Made by a program: the position numbers and the translations under genes | Shown here: positions 42,933 through 50,660 of the stretch, piece after piece | Layout: every line of letters begins with the position of its first letter | How positions within the stretch are numbered: the stretch's first letter is position 1 | NCBI RefSeq assembly: GCF_015910445.1 | Contig: NZ_CP048882.1 | Span: 682,001-746,000, forward strand | Direction of reading: 5' to 3' | Source: Streptomyces bathyalis | GTDB taxonomy: Bacteria; Actinomycetota; Actinomycetes; Streptomycetales; Streptomycetaceae | Length of the DNA: 64,000 nt | The notes under the pieces: generated by a model | Databases searched by the model: none | Seen by the model: only the letters and a program-made list of their open reading frames with translations | What the model was told of the DNA's origin: nothing

Positions 42933-43448
42933 TCAGCCGATGTTCACATCGACGCAGGCATAGAAGGCATTGGCCGTGTCGGCGATGTTCCAGACGGCGA
43001 GCACCTTCTGCTTGCCCTTCAGACCGCCGAAATCGACCTGGTGCGTGACGGTCTCCCCGGGCTGGGCACCGCCGTCGTCGAACTCCGCGATCTTCGAGCC
43101 GCCGACGAAGTACTGCCAGGTGCTGGTCGAATGACGTGCCGTCAGGCGCCACTGGAAGCTCGTCGAGCTGCCGACGTTCGTGGCCGCCCAGCCCTTCCCG
43201 TCGTCGTCCAGCTCGGCGAAGCGGGAATTGCCGCCGCTGCAGCTGGTGAGCCCCTTGGGGCCCTCGACGCTCTGCGGCTCCCACTTGATGTCCCCGCACT
43301 CGACCGTGCCGGCGGCGCACTGCGCCTGACGGCTCGGCGGCGAGTTGACATAGCCGTGCGCGCTGGCCGGGGACGCCGGCAGCGTGAGGACGAGCAGAGG
43401 CGCGATCCCCGCCCCGATTCCGGCCGCGAGCTTTCTCTTGAAGTTCAT
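42933..43448 (-). CDS. AA10 lytic polysaccharide monooxygenase
   Basis: This 171-residue secreted protein is a single-domain AA10 copper enzyme. Cleavage of the signal peptide after SPASA (about residue 30) exposes the N-terminal His of HGYVNSPPSRQ, one half of the copper histidine brace; the second His is in LTARHSTSTWQYF. Other features are CGDIKWEPQSVEGPKG and the C-terminal YACVDVNIG. The family cleaves crystalline chitin or cellulose oxidatively. The small size without a binding domain and the AA10 core resemble chitin-active streptomycete forms. The ATG follows AAGGAG. A DasR-like site lies about 190 bases upstream, consistent with control by N-acetylglucosamine. Confidence 0.93.
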   Translation of the reverse strand: MNFKRKLAAGIGAGIAPLLVLTLPASPASAHGYVNSPPSRQAQCAAGTVECGDIKWEPQSVEGPKGLTSCSGGNSRFAELDDDGKGWAATNVGSSTSFQWRLTARHSTSTWQYFVGGSKIAEFDDGGAQPGETVTHQVDFGGLKGKQKVLAVWNIADTANAFYACVDVNIG

Positions 43449-43838
43449 GGCAACTCCTTCACGGTCCGGCCGACGGCAAGCGGCGAGGAGGGGAGGGCAC
43501 ACAGGTGCCGCACACCCTTACGGACGGCCTCGTTGAAAGCGGAGGCGATGTGAAGGCACGCCCCGTCAGCGGCGAAGGGCAGCCGTGGGGAGTTCTGACG
43601 GCTTCGAGCTGGGGGACCCGGTATTCACGCTCGCCATTAGTCTAGACCATAGCGATTGTCTGCCCTCGGTCAAGAGTTCCGGGAGCCATTCATGACAGCG
43701 CTTGTGGAACATCGGGGCCGCACGAGCGGTTTACGCCGCGTGCGACCGTGGGAACGCGGTCCGGGACTCCCGGCACCAAGCGCCGGCCCGGCCGAGGGCC
43801 GTCACGGTCCGACACCGTCTTCAACAGCAGGAGAGCAC
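43449..43838. promoter_or_regulatory. 390-base divergent promoter region
   Basis: This gap separates the LPMO gene from the thioredoxin gene. It contains the DasR-like element at 43636. An open frame from 43656 joins the thioredoxin frame but lacks a ribosome site and coding bias, so I treat it as untranslated. No RNA element was recognised. Confidence 0.45.
43636..43651. promoter_or_regulatory. DasR-like responsive element (dre)
   Basis: ATTAGTCTAGACCATA agrees at 12 of 16 positions with the dre consensus ACTGGTCTAGACCAGT; the core GTCTAGACCA is intact. DasR is the GntR-type regulator of chitin and N-acetylglucosamine use in streptomycetes. The site lies upstream of an AA10 gene, the expected class of target. 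Confidence 0.65.
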
Positions 43839-44216
43839 ATGAGCACCACGGAGCTCACCAAGGACAACTTCGACGACGTCGTCGCGGACGACGGCTTCGT
43901 ACTGATCGACTTCTGGGCGGGCTGGTGCGGTCCGTGCCGCCAGTTCGAGCCTGTCTACGAGGCTGCCGCCGAGCGTCACTCGGACCTGACGTTCGCCAAG
44001 GTGGACACCGAGACCGAGCAGGAGCTGGCCGCGGCCTTCGAGGTCCAGTCGATCCCCACGCTCACGATCGTGCGGGACCGCATCGTCGTCTTCTCGCAGC
44101 CGGGAGCGCTGCCCGAGTCCGCTCTCGAGGACCTGATCGGGCAGGCGCGGAACCTGGACATGGAAGAGGTCCGCCAGTCCGCCGCCGCGCCGGAGGACGA
44201 GCCGTCCGGCCAGTGA
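43839..44216 (+). CDS. Thioredoxin
   Basis: This 125-residue thioredoxin has the active site FWAGWCGPCRQFEP near residue 30, the cis-proline loop SIPTLTIVRD and a typical final helix (ALEDLIGQARNLD). The ATG follows AGGAGAG. It reduces protein disulfides in the cytoplasm and would be recharged by a thioredoxin reductase encoded elsewhere. The short acidic C-terminal tail (PEDEPSGQ) is beyond the usual fold. It is monocistronic, and its stop lies inside a terminator hairpin. Confidence 0.95.
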   Translation: MSTTELTKDNFDDVVADDGFVLIDFWAGWCGPCRQFEPVYEAAAERHSDLTFAKVDTETEQELAAAFEVQSIPTLTIVRDRIVVFSQPGALPESALEDLIGQARNLDMEEVRQSAAAPEDEPSGQ

Positions 44217-44226
44217 GGCCGGACGG
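44202..44226. terminator. Bidirectional terminator hairpin
   Basis: Ten-bp arms CCGTCCGGCC and GGCCGGACGG enclose AGTGA, which contains the thioredoxin stop codon. It serves the converging thioredoxin and DoxX genes. Confidence 0.8.
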
Positions 44227-44236
44227 ACGCGCGTGA

Positions 44237-44821
44237 TCAGCCCGGCTGAGTGCCCCTCTCCTCCTCGGCGTCCCGCAGGACGCGCACCCGCCGGGAGATG
44301 ACGCAGGCCGCGGCGGCCGCCGCGGCGACGAACGTCACCGCCGGCATCCACGTCTGGTTGAGCCGGTGCCCCAGGAGGTGGTCGAGGGAGAGGTTGCCCG
44401 GGCCCGAGAGGGCGAGCGCCGACCCTGCCAGCCCCATGAACGCCGGAAACTCCAGTCCACCCTGGTCGTTGAAGAACCCCGCCGGCACATGGATCGAGGC
44501 GGCACCCGCCATGGCGGCCGCAACGGCGGCGCCGGCCACGGGAGTTCCCAGGCCCAGTGCGAGCAGCGTTCCGCCTCCGGCCTCACCGAGGCCGGAGGCG
44601 AGGGCGTGCGCGCGTCCGGGCCGGAAGCCGGTCTGCTCCATGAACTTGCCGGTCCCCTCCAGCCCGTGACCGCCGAACCAGCCGAAGAGCTTCTGCGTAC
44701 CGTGTGCGAAGAGCACGCTTCCGGTGCCGAGGCGCAGCGCGAGGAGTCCGATGTCGTGGCGGATGCTGTGGATGCGGTGACTGCGCCCGTGGTGTCTGCG
44801 GTGGCACATCAGGTGGCCCAT
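44237..44821 (-). CDS. DoxX-family membrane protein
   Basis: This 194-residue inner-membrane protein has about four hydrophobic segments. A His/Arg-rich N-terminus (MCHRRHHGRSHR) is followed by the DoxX block ALRLGTGSVLFAHGTQKLFGWFGG and then GLGEAGGGTLLALGLGTPVAG. The C-terminus is basic and cytoplasmic. DoxX proteins are linked to quinone or thiol redox processes, and most are uncharacterised. The ATG at 44821 is preceded by AGAAGGGA. It lies 22 bases after the DNA ligase stop and could be co-transcribed with it, but a functional link is not evident. Confidence 0.85.
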   Translation of the reverse strand: MGHLMCHRRHHGRSHRIHSIRHDIGLLALRLGTGSVLFAHGTQKLFGWFGGHGLEGTGKFMEQTGFRPGRAHALASGLGEAGGGTLLALGLGTPVAGAAVAAAMAGAASIHVPAGFFNDQGGLEFPAFMGLAGSALALSGPGNLSLDHLLGHRLNQTWMPAVTFVAAAAAAACVISRRVRVLRDAEEERGTQPG

Positions 44822-44843
44822 GGCGTCGTCCCTTCTCACGTGC

Positions 44844-45923
44844 TCAGGTGGGGGTCTCCGGGGATTCGGTCAGCATGCGGGACAGGTCGTAACTGACGGG
44901 CTCTTCGAGTTGGGAGTAGGTGCATCCCTGCGGATCGCGGTCGGTGCGCCAGCGCCGGAACTGCGTGGTGTGCCGGAAGCGGTCCCCTTCCATGTGGTCG
45001 TAGGCCACTTCGCAGACGCGCTCGGGGCGCAGCGGTACCCACGAGAGGTCCTTCGTGCCGCTCCAGCGGCTCGGCGCGCCCGGCATGCGGCTTTGCATGT
45101 GGGCCTCCTCGCTCTGCCAGCGCGCCCACGGGTGCGCCGCGGGGTCGGACATCCGCAGCGGTTCCAGCTCGTCCATCAGCTCGCGGCGCCGCTTCATGGT
45201 GAAGGAGGCGCACACCCCGACGTGCTGGAGCGTGCCGGAGCCGTCGTAGAGGCCGAGCAGGAGCGAACCGACGCCCTCACCGCTCTTGTGCGGGCGCAGC
45301 CCCGCGAGGACGCAGTCCGCCGTGCGCTCGTGTTTGATCTTCACCATCAGGCGCTCGTCCGGCCGGTAGGGCAGGTTGGGCGCCTTGGCCACGAGTCCGT
45401 CGAGCCCTGCGCCTTCGAACTGGTCGAACCACTGCCGGGCCAGGTCGATGTCGGTGGTCGCGGGGGCCACGAAGACAGGGTCGCGAGCCGGGCGCAGTGC
45501 GCGCTCGAGGATCGTGCGGCGCTCCTCCAGCGGCGTCTCCATGAGCGAGTCGTCGCCGAGCGCGAGTATGTCGAAGGCGACGAAGGACGCCGGGGTCTCC
45601 TCGGCGAGCATCCGCACCCGTGAGTCGGCCGGGTGGATGCGCTGCCCCAGGGCATCGAAATCGAGCCTGTCGTTGCGGGCGACGACGATCTCGCCGTCCA
45701 CGACGCAGCGCTCGGGAAGGTTCTCGAGCAGCGCCGTGACCAGTTCGGGGAAGTAGCGCTTGAGGGACTTGCCGGTACGGCTGCCGATCTCGGTCTCCTC
45801 GCCGTCGCGGAAGACGATGGCGCGGAAGCCGTCCCACTTCGCTTCGTACTGCATGCCCGCAGGAATCTTCGAGGCGAGCTTGGCGAGCATCGGCTTGACG
45901 GGCGGCATCACCGGCAGATCCAT
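44844..45923 (-). CDS. ATP-dependent DNA ligase, LigC type
   Basis: This 359-residue ligase consists of the adenylation domain and OB domain only. The nucleotidyl Lys is in QYEAKWDGFRA near residue 27, followed by RTGKSLKRYFPEL, VVDGEIVV, LVAKAPNLPYRP and MVKIKHERTADCVL. This is the short actinobacterial LigC-like layout, without the polymerase and nuclease domains of full LigD. The ATG at 45923 fits the family start. It may act in base-excision or end repair. It diverges from a LigD-type polymerase-domain gene 630 bases away, so the two may be remnants or partners of an end-joining set. No Ku gene lies in the window. Confidence 0.9.
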   Translation of the reverse strand: MDLPVMPPVKPMLAKLASKIPAGMQYEAKWDGFRAIVFRDGEETEIGSRTGKSLKRYFPELVTALLENLPERCVVDGEIVVARNDRLDFDALGQRIHPADSRVRMLAEETPASFVAFDILALGDDSLMETPLEERRTILERALRPARDPVFVAPATTDIDLARQWFDQFEGAGLDGLVAKAPNLPYRPDERLMVKIKHERTADCVLAGLRPHKSGEGVGSLLLGLYDGSGTLQHVGVCASFTMKRRRELMDELEPLRMSDPAAHPWARWQSEEAHMQSRMPGAPSRWSGTKDLSWVPLRPERVCEVAYDHMEGDRFRHTTQFRRWRTDRDPQGCTYSQLEEPVSYDLSRMLTESPETPT

Positions 45924-46120
45924 GCCCAGCACTGTATTCCCGCGCGGGCGCGCCCGCCTGCTCTGCGCGTAACGGGAGGAACGCCGGCAACGCGCGACGG
46001 TGTCAGTCTCCTTCGAGGGCCGCGGCCCGGCCCCGCGCAGGGCGCCGCGGCGGACGGGGCACCAAGGCGTCCTCGTCTCTGAAGAGCTCCGCTTGGCGGG
46101 CGCGGATCTTCCCGAGGTCC

Positions 46121-46345
46121 GGTGCCGCACCGGCGCTGCGCCTGGCGCCCGTGGCCGTGCGGCCCGAGCGGCAGGGCACGGGAGCGGGCTCCGCTGCCGT
46201 CCGCGCCGTTCTGCGGGCGGCGGAGGAGTCGGGTGAGCGCCACATCGTCGTCCTGGGCCATCCGGCCTACTACCCCAGGTTCGGCTTCACCCGGACCTCC
46301 GTCCACGGCATCGGCCTCCCCATCGAGGTCCGCACGAGGCGGTGA
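46121..46345 (+). pseudogene. Remnant of a GNAT acetyltransferase (C-terminal half)
   Basis: The frame reads LRLAPVAVRPERQGTGAGSA, then RHIVVLGHPAYYPRFGF and a short end before a stop at 46345. This is the acetyl-CoA-binding loop and C-terminal strand of a GNAT acetyltransferase of the YhbS kind. The N-terminal half (about 60-80 residues) is absent, and no ribosome site precedes the first GTG at 46151. I take it as a decayed gene between the ligase and polymerase-domain genes. The flanks (45924-46120 and 46346-46556) hold nothing else that I recognise. Confidence 0.6.
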
Positions 46346-46556
46346 TGGCGCTCGCGCTCGGGGCCCGGCCACCCGCTGCCGAGCAGGACCGTGCGCTACG
46401 CCGCGCCTCTCGGCATCTGAGGCCCGCCGGTGCGGGGGCCCGGCCCCCGCACCGGCCCCGCACCCCCTGCATGCGCTGCCCCGCCGCACGGCCGCTGTTC
46501 GAAGCTTTACCGTCCGCCGGGAGGCGATCCGGCACAGGGCCGCTTAGCGTTGCGGC

Positions 46557-47588
46557 ATGGGTGAGGCGGTGGAGCTGACGGTCGGCGGGCAGAAGGTGCG
46601 GCTGTCCAGCCCGGACAAGGTCTACTTCCCTGAGCGCGGGCTCACCAAGCTCGACGTCGCCCGGTACTACGTGACGGTCGCGGACGGCGTCGCACGTGCG
46701 CTCTTCGAGCGGCCGACCACTCTGGAGCGCTATCCGGAGGGCATCGGCGGCGAGTCGTTCTTCCAGAAGCGCGCTCCCAAGAACCTCCCCGACTGGATCC
46801 CCACGGCCAGGATCAGCTTCCCCAGCGGACGGCACGCCGACGAGATCTGCCCGACGGGTCCCGCGGCCGTGCTGTGGGCCGCGAACCTCGGCTGTCTCAC
46901 CTTCCACCCCTGGCCGGTGCGCAGGGCCGACACCGACCACCCGGACGAGCTGCGCATCGACCTCGACCCGCAGCCGGGCACGGACTTCGACGACGCCGTA
47001 CGCGCGGCGCAGCAACTCCAGCCGCTGCTGGAGGAGTTGGGGCTGCGTGGCTGGCCGAAGACCTCCGGCGGCCGCGGGCTGCACGTCTTCGTTCCCATCG
47101 AGCCCGAGTGGAACTTCGCGCAGGTTCGGCGCTCCGCCATCGCCATCGGCAGAGAACTGGAGCGCCGCGACCCGACCCGCATCACCACGGCGTGGTGGAA
47201 GGAGGAGCGAGGCAGCCGCATCTTCGTCGACTACAACCAGACCGCGCGGGACCGCACCATCGCCAGCGCCTACTCCGTACGCCCCAACCGCCGTGCCACC
47301 GTCTCCGCGCCGCTGCGCTGGGACGAGCTGGGCAGCGCGCATCCCGACGACTTCGACGTGGTGACCATGCCGCTGCGGTACGCCGAAGTCGGCGACGTAC
47401 ACGCGCAGATGGACGCGCACCGGTGCCGCCTGGACGCCGCCCTGGAGCTGGCCGACCGGGACGAGCGCGAGCACGGGCTCGGCGACCTCCCCTATCCGCC
47501 CGAGCACCCGAAGGTGAAGGGCGAGCCGAAGCGCGTACAGCCGAGCAGGGCGAAGCGCACCAACACCTCGGAGTCCTCCGGCAGTTGA
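46557..47588 (+). CDS. LigD-type DNA polymerase/primase domain protein (copy 1)
   Basis: This 343-residue stand-alone polymerase domain (archaeo-eukaryotic primase fold) is like the polymerase part of LigD. Blocks are LSSPDKVYFPERGLTK, ERYPEGIGG..FFQKRAPKN, the catalytic acidic motif RIDLDPQPG near residue 140 and SGGRGLHVFVPI. It can add nucleotides at DNA ends during non-homologous end joining. The Lys/Arg-rich C-terminus (KVKGEPKRVQPSRAKR) may bind DNA. It faces away from the LigC-type ligase. A second, divergent copy is at 55.4 kb. Confidence 0.9.
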   Translation: MGEAVELTVGGQKVRLSSPDKVYFPERGLTKLDVARYYVTVADGVARALFERPTTLERYPEGIGGESFFQKRAPKNLPDWIPTARISFPSGRHADEICPTGPAAVLWAANLGCLTFHPWPVRRADTDHPDELRIDLDPQPGTDFDDAVRAAQQLQPLLEELGLRGWPKTSGGRGLHVFVPIEPEWNFAQVRRSAIAIGRELERRDPTRITTAWWKEERGSRIFVDYNQTARDRTIASAYSVRPNRRATVSAPLRWDELGSAHPDDFDVVTMPLRYAEVGDVHAQMDAHRCRLDAALELADRDEREHGLGDLPYPPEHPKVKGEPKRVQPSRAKRTNTSESSGS

Positions 47589-47738
47589 CGCTCCCTGACG
47601 GGCCGTCGGCGAAGCGGCGCCAGAGCTCCGATCGCCGCCGGTCAAGTACCGACTGTCCGGTCCGCCGCCCCACCCCCCGTGCGGGCAGCTAGGGTTCACC
47701 ACTGGAACGGGTGTTCAAGGGGGATCGGGGAGTAAGAG

Positions 47739-49337
47739 GTGACCGACGAGGACCGGCTGCTGGCGGGGAGGTACCAGCTCTCCCGGCAGCTCGGCCGCGG
47801 GGGCATGGGGACGGTGTGGCTCGCGGGTGACACGCTGCTGGACCGGCACGTGGCCGTCAAGAAGCTGCATGTACCGCCACATCTGGACGACGACGAGCGG
47901 ACCAGGCTCTACGAGCGCACGCGCCGCGAGGCGCGCAGCGCGGCCCGGATAAGCCATCCCGGGGTCATCGTCGTGCACGACGTGGTGGAGGAGGACGGGC
48001 TGCCGTGCATCGTCATGGAGTACGTGCCCTCCCGTTCGCTCAGCGATGTCCTGCGCGAGGACGGGCCGTTGGCGCCCGAGGCCGCGGCCCGCACCGGTGT
48101 GGCGATGGCCTCGGCGCTGCGTGCCGCCCACGCGGCAGGGGTGCTGCACCGCGATGTGAAGCCCGCCAACGTCCTGCTGTCGCGGGACGCGGAGCGCATC
48201 GTCCTCACCGACTTCGGCATCGCCGCGGCCTCCGGGACGACGACCCTCACGCGAACCGGGGAGTTCGTCGGCTCCATCAACTACGCGGCCCCGGAACGGA
48301 TGCAGGGCGGCGAGTCGGGCCCGGCCGCCGACGCCTGGGCGCTCGGCGCGACGCTGTACGAGGCGGTCGAGGGCATCGCGCCGTTCCACAGGAACACCTG
48401 GGTGGAGACGGCGTACGCCACGGCGAGCGAACCGCCGCGCCCCATGGAACAGGCCGGCGCCCTCGGCGAGTTGATCGAAGCGCTGCTCGCGAAGGAGCCC
48501 GCGGACCGTCCGACGCTCCAGCAGGCGGAGGAGTGGCTCGCGGGCGCGACGGGCACCGTGGCGCTGCCGCAGGGCGCACCGTGGAACGAGCGTGAGCAGA
48601 CGGCGGCAGGCCCGAGGCAGAACGGGGCACAGGAACCCACGCCTCCTCCTGCCTCCACCCCCGTCGCTCCTCCGGCTCCCGCCCCGGCCTCCGCCGTTCC
48701 GCGGCGGCGCCGGTCGCGCGCTGCCGCCTGGGCCGTGTGCGCGGTGGTGGCCGTGGCCGCCGTCGCGGGCGGCGGCTGGTGGCTGAAGCGGGAGGCCGGA
48801 GGCTCGGAGGGCGGCCCCGGCAAGCCGGGTCCGTCCGCCTCGCACTCCGGTCCGTCCCAGTCGCAGCCCCCTCCGCGTCCGCCGGTCGCGGACGGGTACC
48901 AGCGCGTCAAGGAGGACCTCGGCTTCTCCGTGGACGTGCCCGAGGGCTGGACGCGGCAGGACAGGCCCGGCGGCCAGGAGATCGACTTCCTGGGCGGCCC
49001 GTCAGGTCGTACGGACCTGAAGTTCAGCGTGCTGGACTTCGCGGGCAACAGTCCGCTCAAGCACTGGCGCAGGCTGGAGCCCGAGGTGCGGGCGAAGTCG
49101 CCGGGCTACCGCAACCTCCGTATGAACGCCACGACTTACCAGGGCCGGAAGGCCGCCATCTGGGAGTACACCTGGCAGGGGCGTGCACGGACCTACCACG
49201 CCGTGGACCTGGGCTTCGGCGAGGAAGGCCAGCAGCACTACGCGCTGTACCTCTCGGCGCCGGACGCCGAATGGGGCGCTGCCAAGAAGCACTTCGACAC
49301 GGCGGTGAAGACCTTCCGTATCAGCAAGGGCAGTTGA
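47739..49337 (+). CDS. Membrane Ser/Thr protein kinase, PknB-like
   Basis: This 532-residue protein has an N-terminal Hanks-type kinase domain: GRGGMGTVW, VAVKK, catalytic HRDVKPANV, LTDFGIA, and an activation loop with threonines (TTTLTRTGEF). A Pro/Ala-rich juxtamembrane segment leads to one membrane helix near residue 330 (AAWAVCAVVAVAAVAGGGWWL). The outer domain of about 180 residues starts after a Ser/Pro linker (LGFSVDVPEGWTRQD) and lacks PASTA repeats. The start is GTG at 47739 after GGGGAGTAAGAG. The external part may sense a ligand or the cell wall, but I cannot assign it. Confidence 0.92.
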   Translation: MTDEDRLLAGRYQLSRQLGRGGMGTVWLAGDTLLDRHVAVKKLHVPPHLDDDERTRLYERTRREARSAARISHPGVIVVHDVVEEDGLPCIVMEYVPSRSLSDVLREDGPLAPEAAARTGVAMASALRAAHAAGVLHRDVKPANVLLSRDAERIVLTDFGIAAASGTTTLTRTGEFVGSINYAAPERMQGGESGPAADAWALGATLYEAVEGIAPFHRNTWVETAYATASEPPRPMEQAGALGELIEALLAKEPADRPTLQQAEEWLAGATGTVALPQGAPWNEREQTAAGPRQNGAQEPTPPPASTPVAPPAPAPASAVPRRRRSRAAAWAVCAVVAVAAVAGGGWWLKREAGGSEGGPGKPGPSASHSGPSQSQPPPRPPVADGYQRVKEDLGFSVDVPEGWTRQDRPGGQEIDFLGGPSGRTDLKFSVLDFAGNSPLKHWRRLEPEVRAKSPGYRNLRMNATTYQGRKAAIWEYTWQGRARTYHAVDLGFGEEGQQHYALYLSAPDAEWGAAKKHFDTAVKTFRISKGS

Positions 49338-49345
49338 CGGGCGGC

Positions 49346-49368
49346 GTGGCCGGCGGCCCGCCGGCCAC
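49346..49368. terminator. Bidirectional terminator hairpin
   Basis: Arms GTGGCCGGCGG and CCGCCGGCCAC (11 bp) flank a single C; the actual loop would open a few pairs. It lies between the converging kinase and TetR genes. Confidence 0.78.
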
Positions 49369-49371
49369 TGC

Positions 49372-50007
49372 TCAGCCGTCCTGCCAGTGCCGCCTTCCGG
49401 TGCTGATCAGCAGCAGCTGCCGCCGTGCCGTGTGCGCGACGCTCTCCTCGTCCGGTCCCTCGCCGAGCGTGGCGTCCAGGAACGCCGACGCCGTCATCAC
49501 CATGTGGTCGACGAAGAGTTCGCCGAGCATCCGGATGTCCTGAGCGCTCCATCCGGCCGAGACGTCGTCGGCGGCCAGCGCGTCGGCGACCTCCTCGGCG
49601 AAGCGGTCCAACTCGGCGCCTATGGCGGCCCGTACGGCCGGTACACCGCCGTGGCGTTCCCGCACGACGAAGCGGATGTGCGTCGGGTGCTCGCGTACGT
49701 AGCGGGCGATCGCGGTGACGGTTCGCTCGATCCGGGCGGCCTCGTCGGCGGGGCCGGCGAGGATCTCGCGTACGACGCCGTGCAGTGACCCGAGCGACTC
49801 CTCGACGAGGGCGACGCCCAGATCGCTCATGTCCCTGAAGTGCCGGTAGAAGGCGGCCGGAGCCACTCCCACGACGCGCGTGACCTCGCGCAGCCCGAGG
49901 CTGCTGAGGCTCTGGTGCTCCAGCAGCCCCAGGCCCGCGTCGAGAAGGGCGCCGCGGGTCCTGGCCTTCTGTGTCTCCCGGGCGGTCGGCGTGGAGGTGT
50001 GGCTCAT
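49372..50007 (-). CDS. TetR-family regulator
   Basis: This 211-residue regulator has the TetR helix-turn-helix in LREVTRVVGVAPAAFYRHFRDM (key VAPAAFYRHF, about residues 42-58) and a helical effector domain with EHPTHIRFVVRERHGGVPAVR. The wording of the helix-turn-helix and the following blocks resembles FabR-like TetR proteins linked to fatty-acid genes. ATG 50007 gives the usual start with GGAG nearby. It is divergent from two small membrane-protein genes, and a 17-bp inverted repeat between them is the likely operator. Confidence 0.88.
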   Translation of the reverse strand: MSHTSTPTARETQKARTRGALLDAGLGLLEHQSLSSLGLREVTRVVGVAPAAFYRHFRDMSDLGVALVEESLGSLHGVVREILAGPADEAARIERTVTAIARYVREHPTHIRFVVRERHGGVPAVRAAIGAELDRFAEEVADALAADDVSAGWSAQDIRMLGELFVDHMVMTASAFLDATLGEGPDEESVAHTARRQLLLISTGRRHWQDG

Positions 50008-50053
50008 GTCATTGAGTAAACAGGTGTTCTCGCTCCTCTGCCAAGGTAACCTG

Positions 50054-50093
50054 TTCTCAGTGAACAGTTGTAACTCCAACTGTTCACTGAGAA
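50054..50093. promoter_or_regulatory. Long inverted repeat operator, TetR/small-gene promoter
   Basis: TTCTCAGTGAACAGTTG and its exact complement CAACTGTTCACTGAGAA are 17-bp arms around TAACTC. Half-site-like copies (ACAGGTGTTCTC and ACCTGTTCTC) lie between this repeat and the TetR start. It is AT-rich for this genome and probably binds the adjacent TetR protein. Confidence 0.75.
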
Positions 50094-50151
50094 GTGGGGA
50101 GGCGGACGGTCCATTCCGCGATCACCGTCCCTCCGAGACGAAAGGGCAGAC

Positions 50152-50310
50152 ATGATCTTCATCGTTGCCGCATTCCTCCTGCTGGGACTCCTGGTGGGAA
50201 CCGCGGCGCACATCCCGCTGCCGGCGACCCTCGCCGCAGCCGCGGCGATCGGCGCCTGGCTGCTGATCTTCGCCGTCCGTGAGCGCAAGCACCACCGTCA
50301 GGGGAGCTGA
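50152..50310 (+). CDS. Small membrane protein, 52 residues
   Basis: A short gene reading MIFIVAAFLLLGLLVGTAAH, then PLPATLAAAAAIGAWLLIF and a basic end VRERKHHRQGS. Two hydrophobic helices are separated by a His/Pro turn, so it should be an integral membrane hairpin with a cytoplasmic tail. Codon bias is typical of the genome, and GAAAGGG lies before the ATG. It is two bases from the next gene, forming a pair divergent from the TetR gene. The function is unknown; control by that TetR protein is inferred from position. Confidence 0.7.
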   Translation: MIFIVAAFLLLGLLVGTAAHIPLPATLAAAAAIGAWLLIFAVRERKHHRQGS

Positions 50311-50312
50311 CC

Positions 50313-50660
50313 GTGAACGCCATGAACACCCTTGTCCGGCCCGGCACTTCGGACCCGAAGGCACACAAGGTGAATGCCTCGGGCACTGCCGGCGAACAGC
50401 CCCGCGCCGCCGCCGCGGCACGCCTGCGTGACGCCGACGGCATGGCCGTCGCCTCGTTCGTCATGGGCCTGGCCGGGCTGCTCGTCTTCAACCTCGTCCT
50501 CGGCCCGTGCGCCCTGGTGCTCGCCGGCCTCGCCCTGATGCGCGGCACGACGCGCCGCACCCGGGCGGTGCTCGGACTGACGCTCGGCGTCGCCGACCTC
50601 GCCGTGCTCGCGACGGTCGCCGCCGCCGACCAGTCGTTCTCCTGGAGCATCACCGGCTGA
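50313..50660 (+). CDS. Small membrane protein, DUF4190-like
   Basis: This 115-residue protein begins at GTG 50313 with GGGGAG six bases upstream, two bases after the previous stop. About 50 polar residues precede two hydrophobic helices, MAVASFVMGLAGLLVFNLVLG and a second one from TRAVLGLTLGVADLAVLATVAA, with the basic turn MRGTTRRTR between them. The G-x-A-S-x-x-x-G-x-x-G pattern and following turn recall DUF4190 proteins, which are often fused to other domains. Its last 11 bases overlap the convergent egtD gene. Function is unknown. Confidence 0.7.
   Translation: MNAMNTLVRPGTSDPKAHKVNASGTAGEQPRAAAAARLRDADGMAVASFVMGLAGLLVFNLVLGPCALVLAGLALMRGTTRRTRAVLGLTLGVADLAVLATVAAADQSFSWSITG

Noticed and set aside
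43656..43838. N-terminal extension of the thioredoxin frame from 43656.
   Set aside because: The extra 61 residues lack a ribosome site and coding bias and are not part of any thioredoxin; ATG 43839 has a good AGGAGAG.
49372..50079. A longer TetR start at 50079.
   Set aside because: It would place the 17-bp operator repeat inside the coding sequence, and the added 24 residues have no counterpart in the family.
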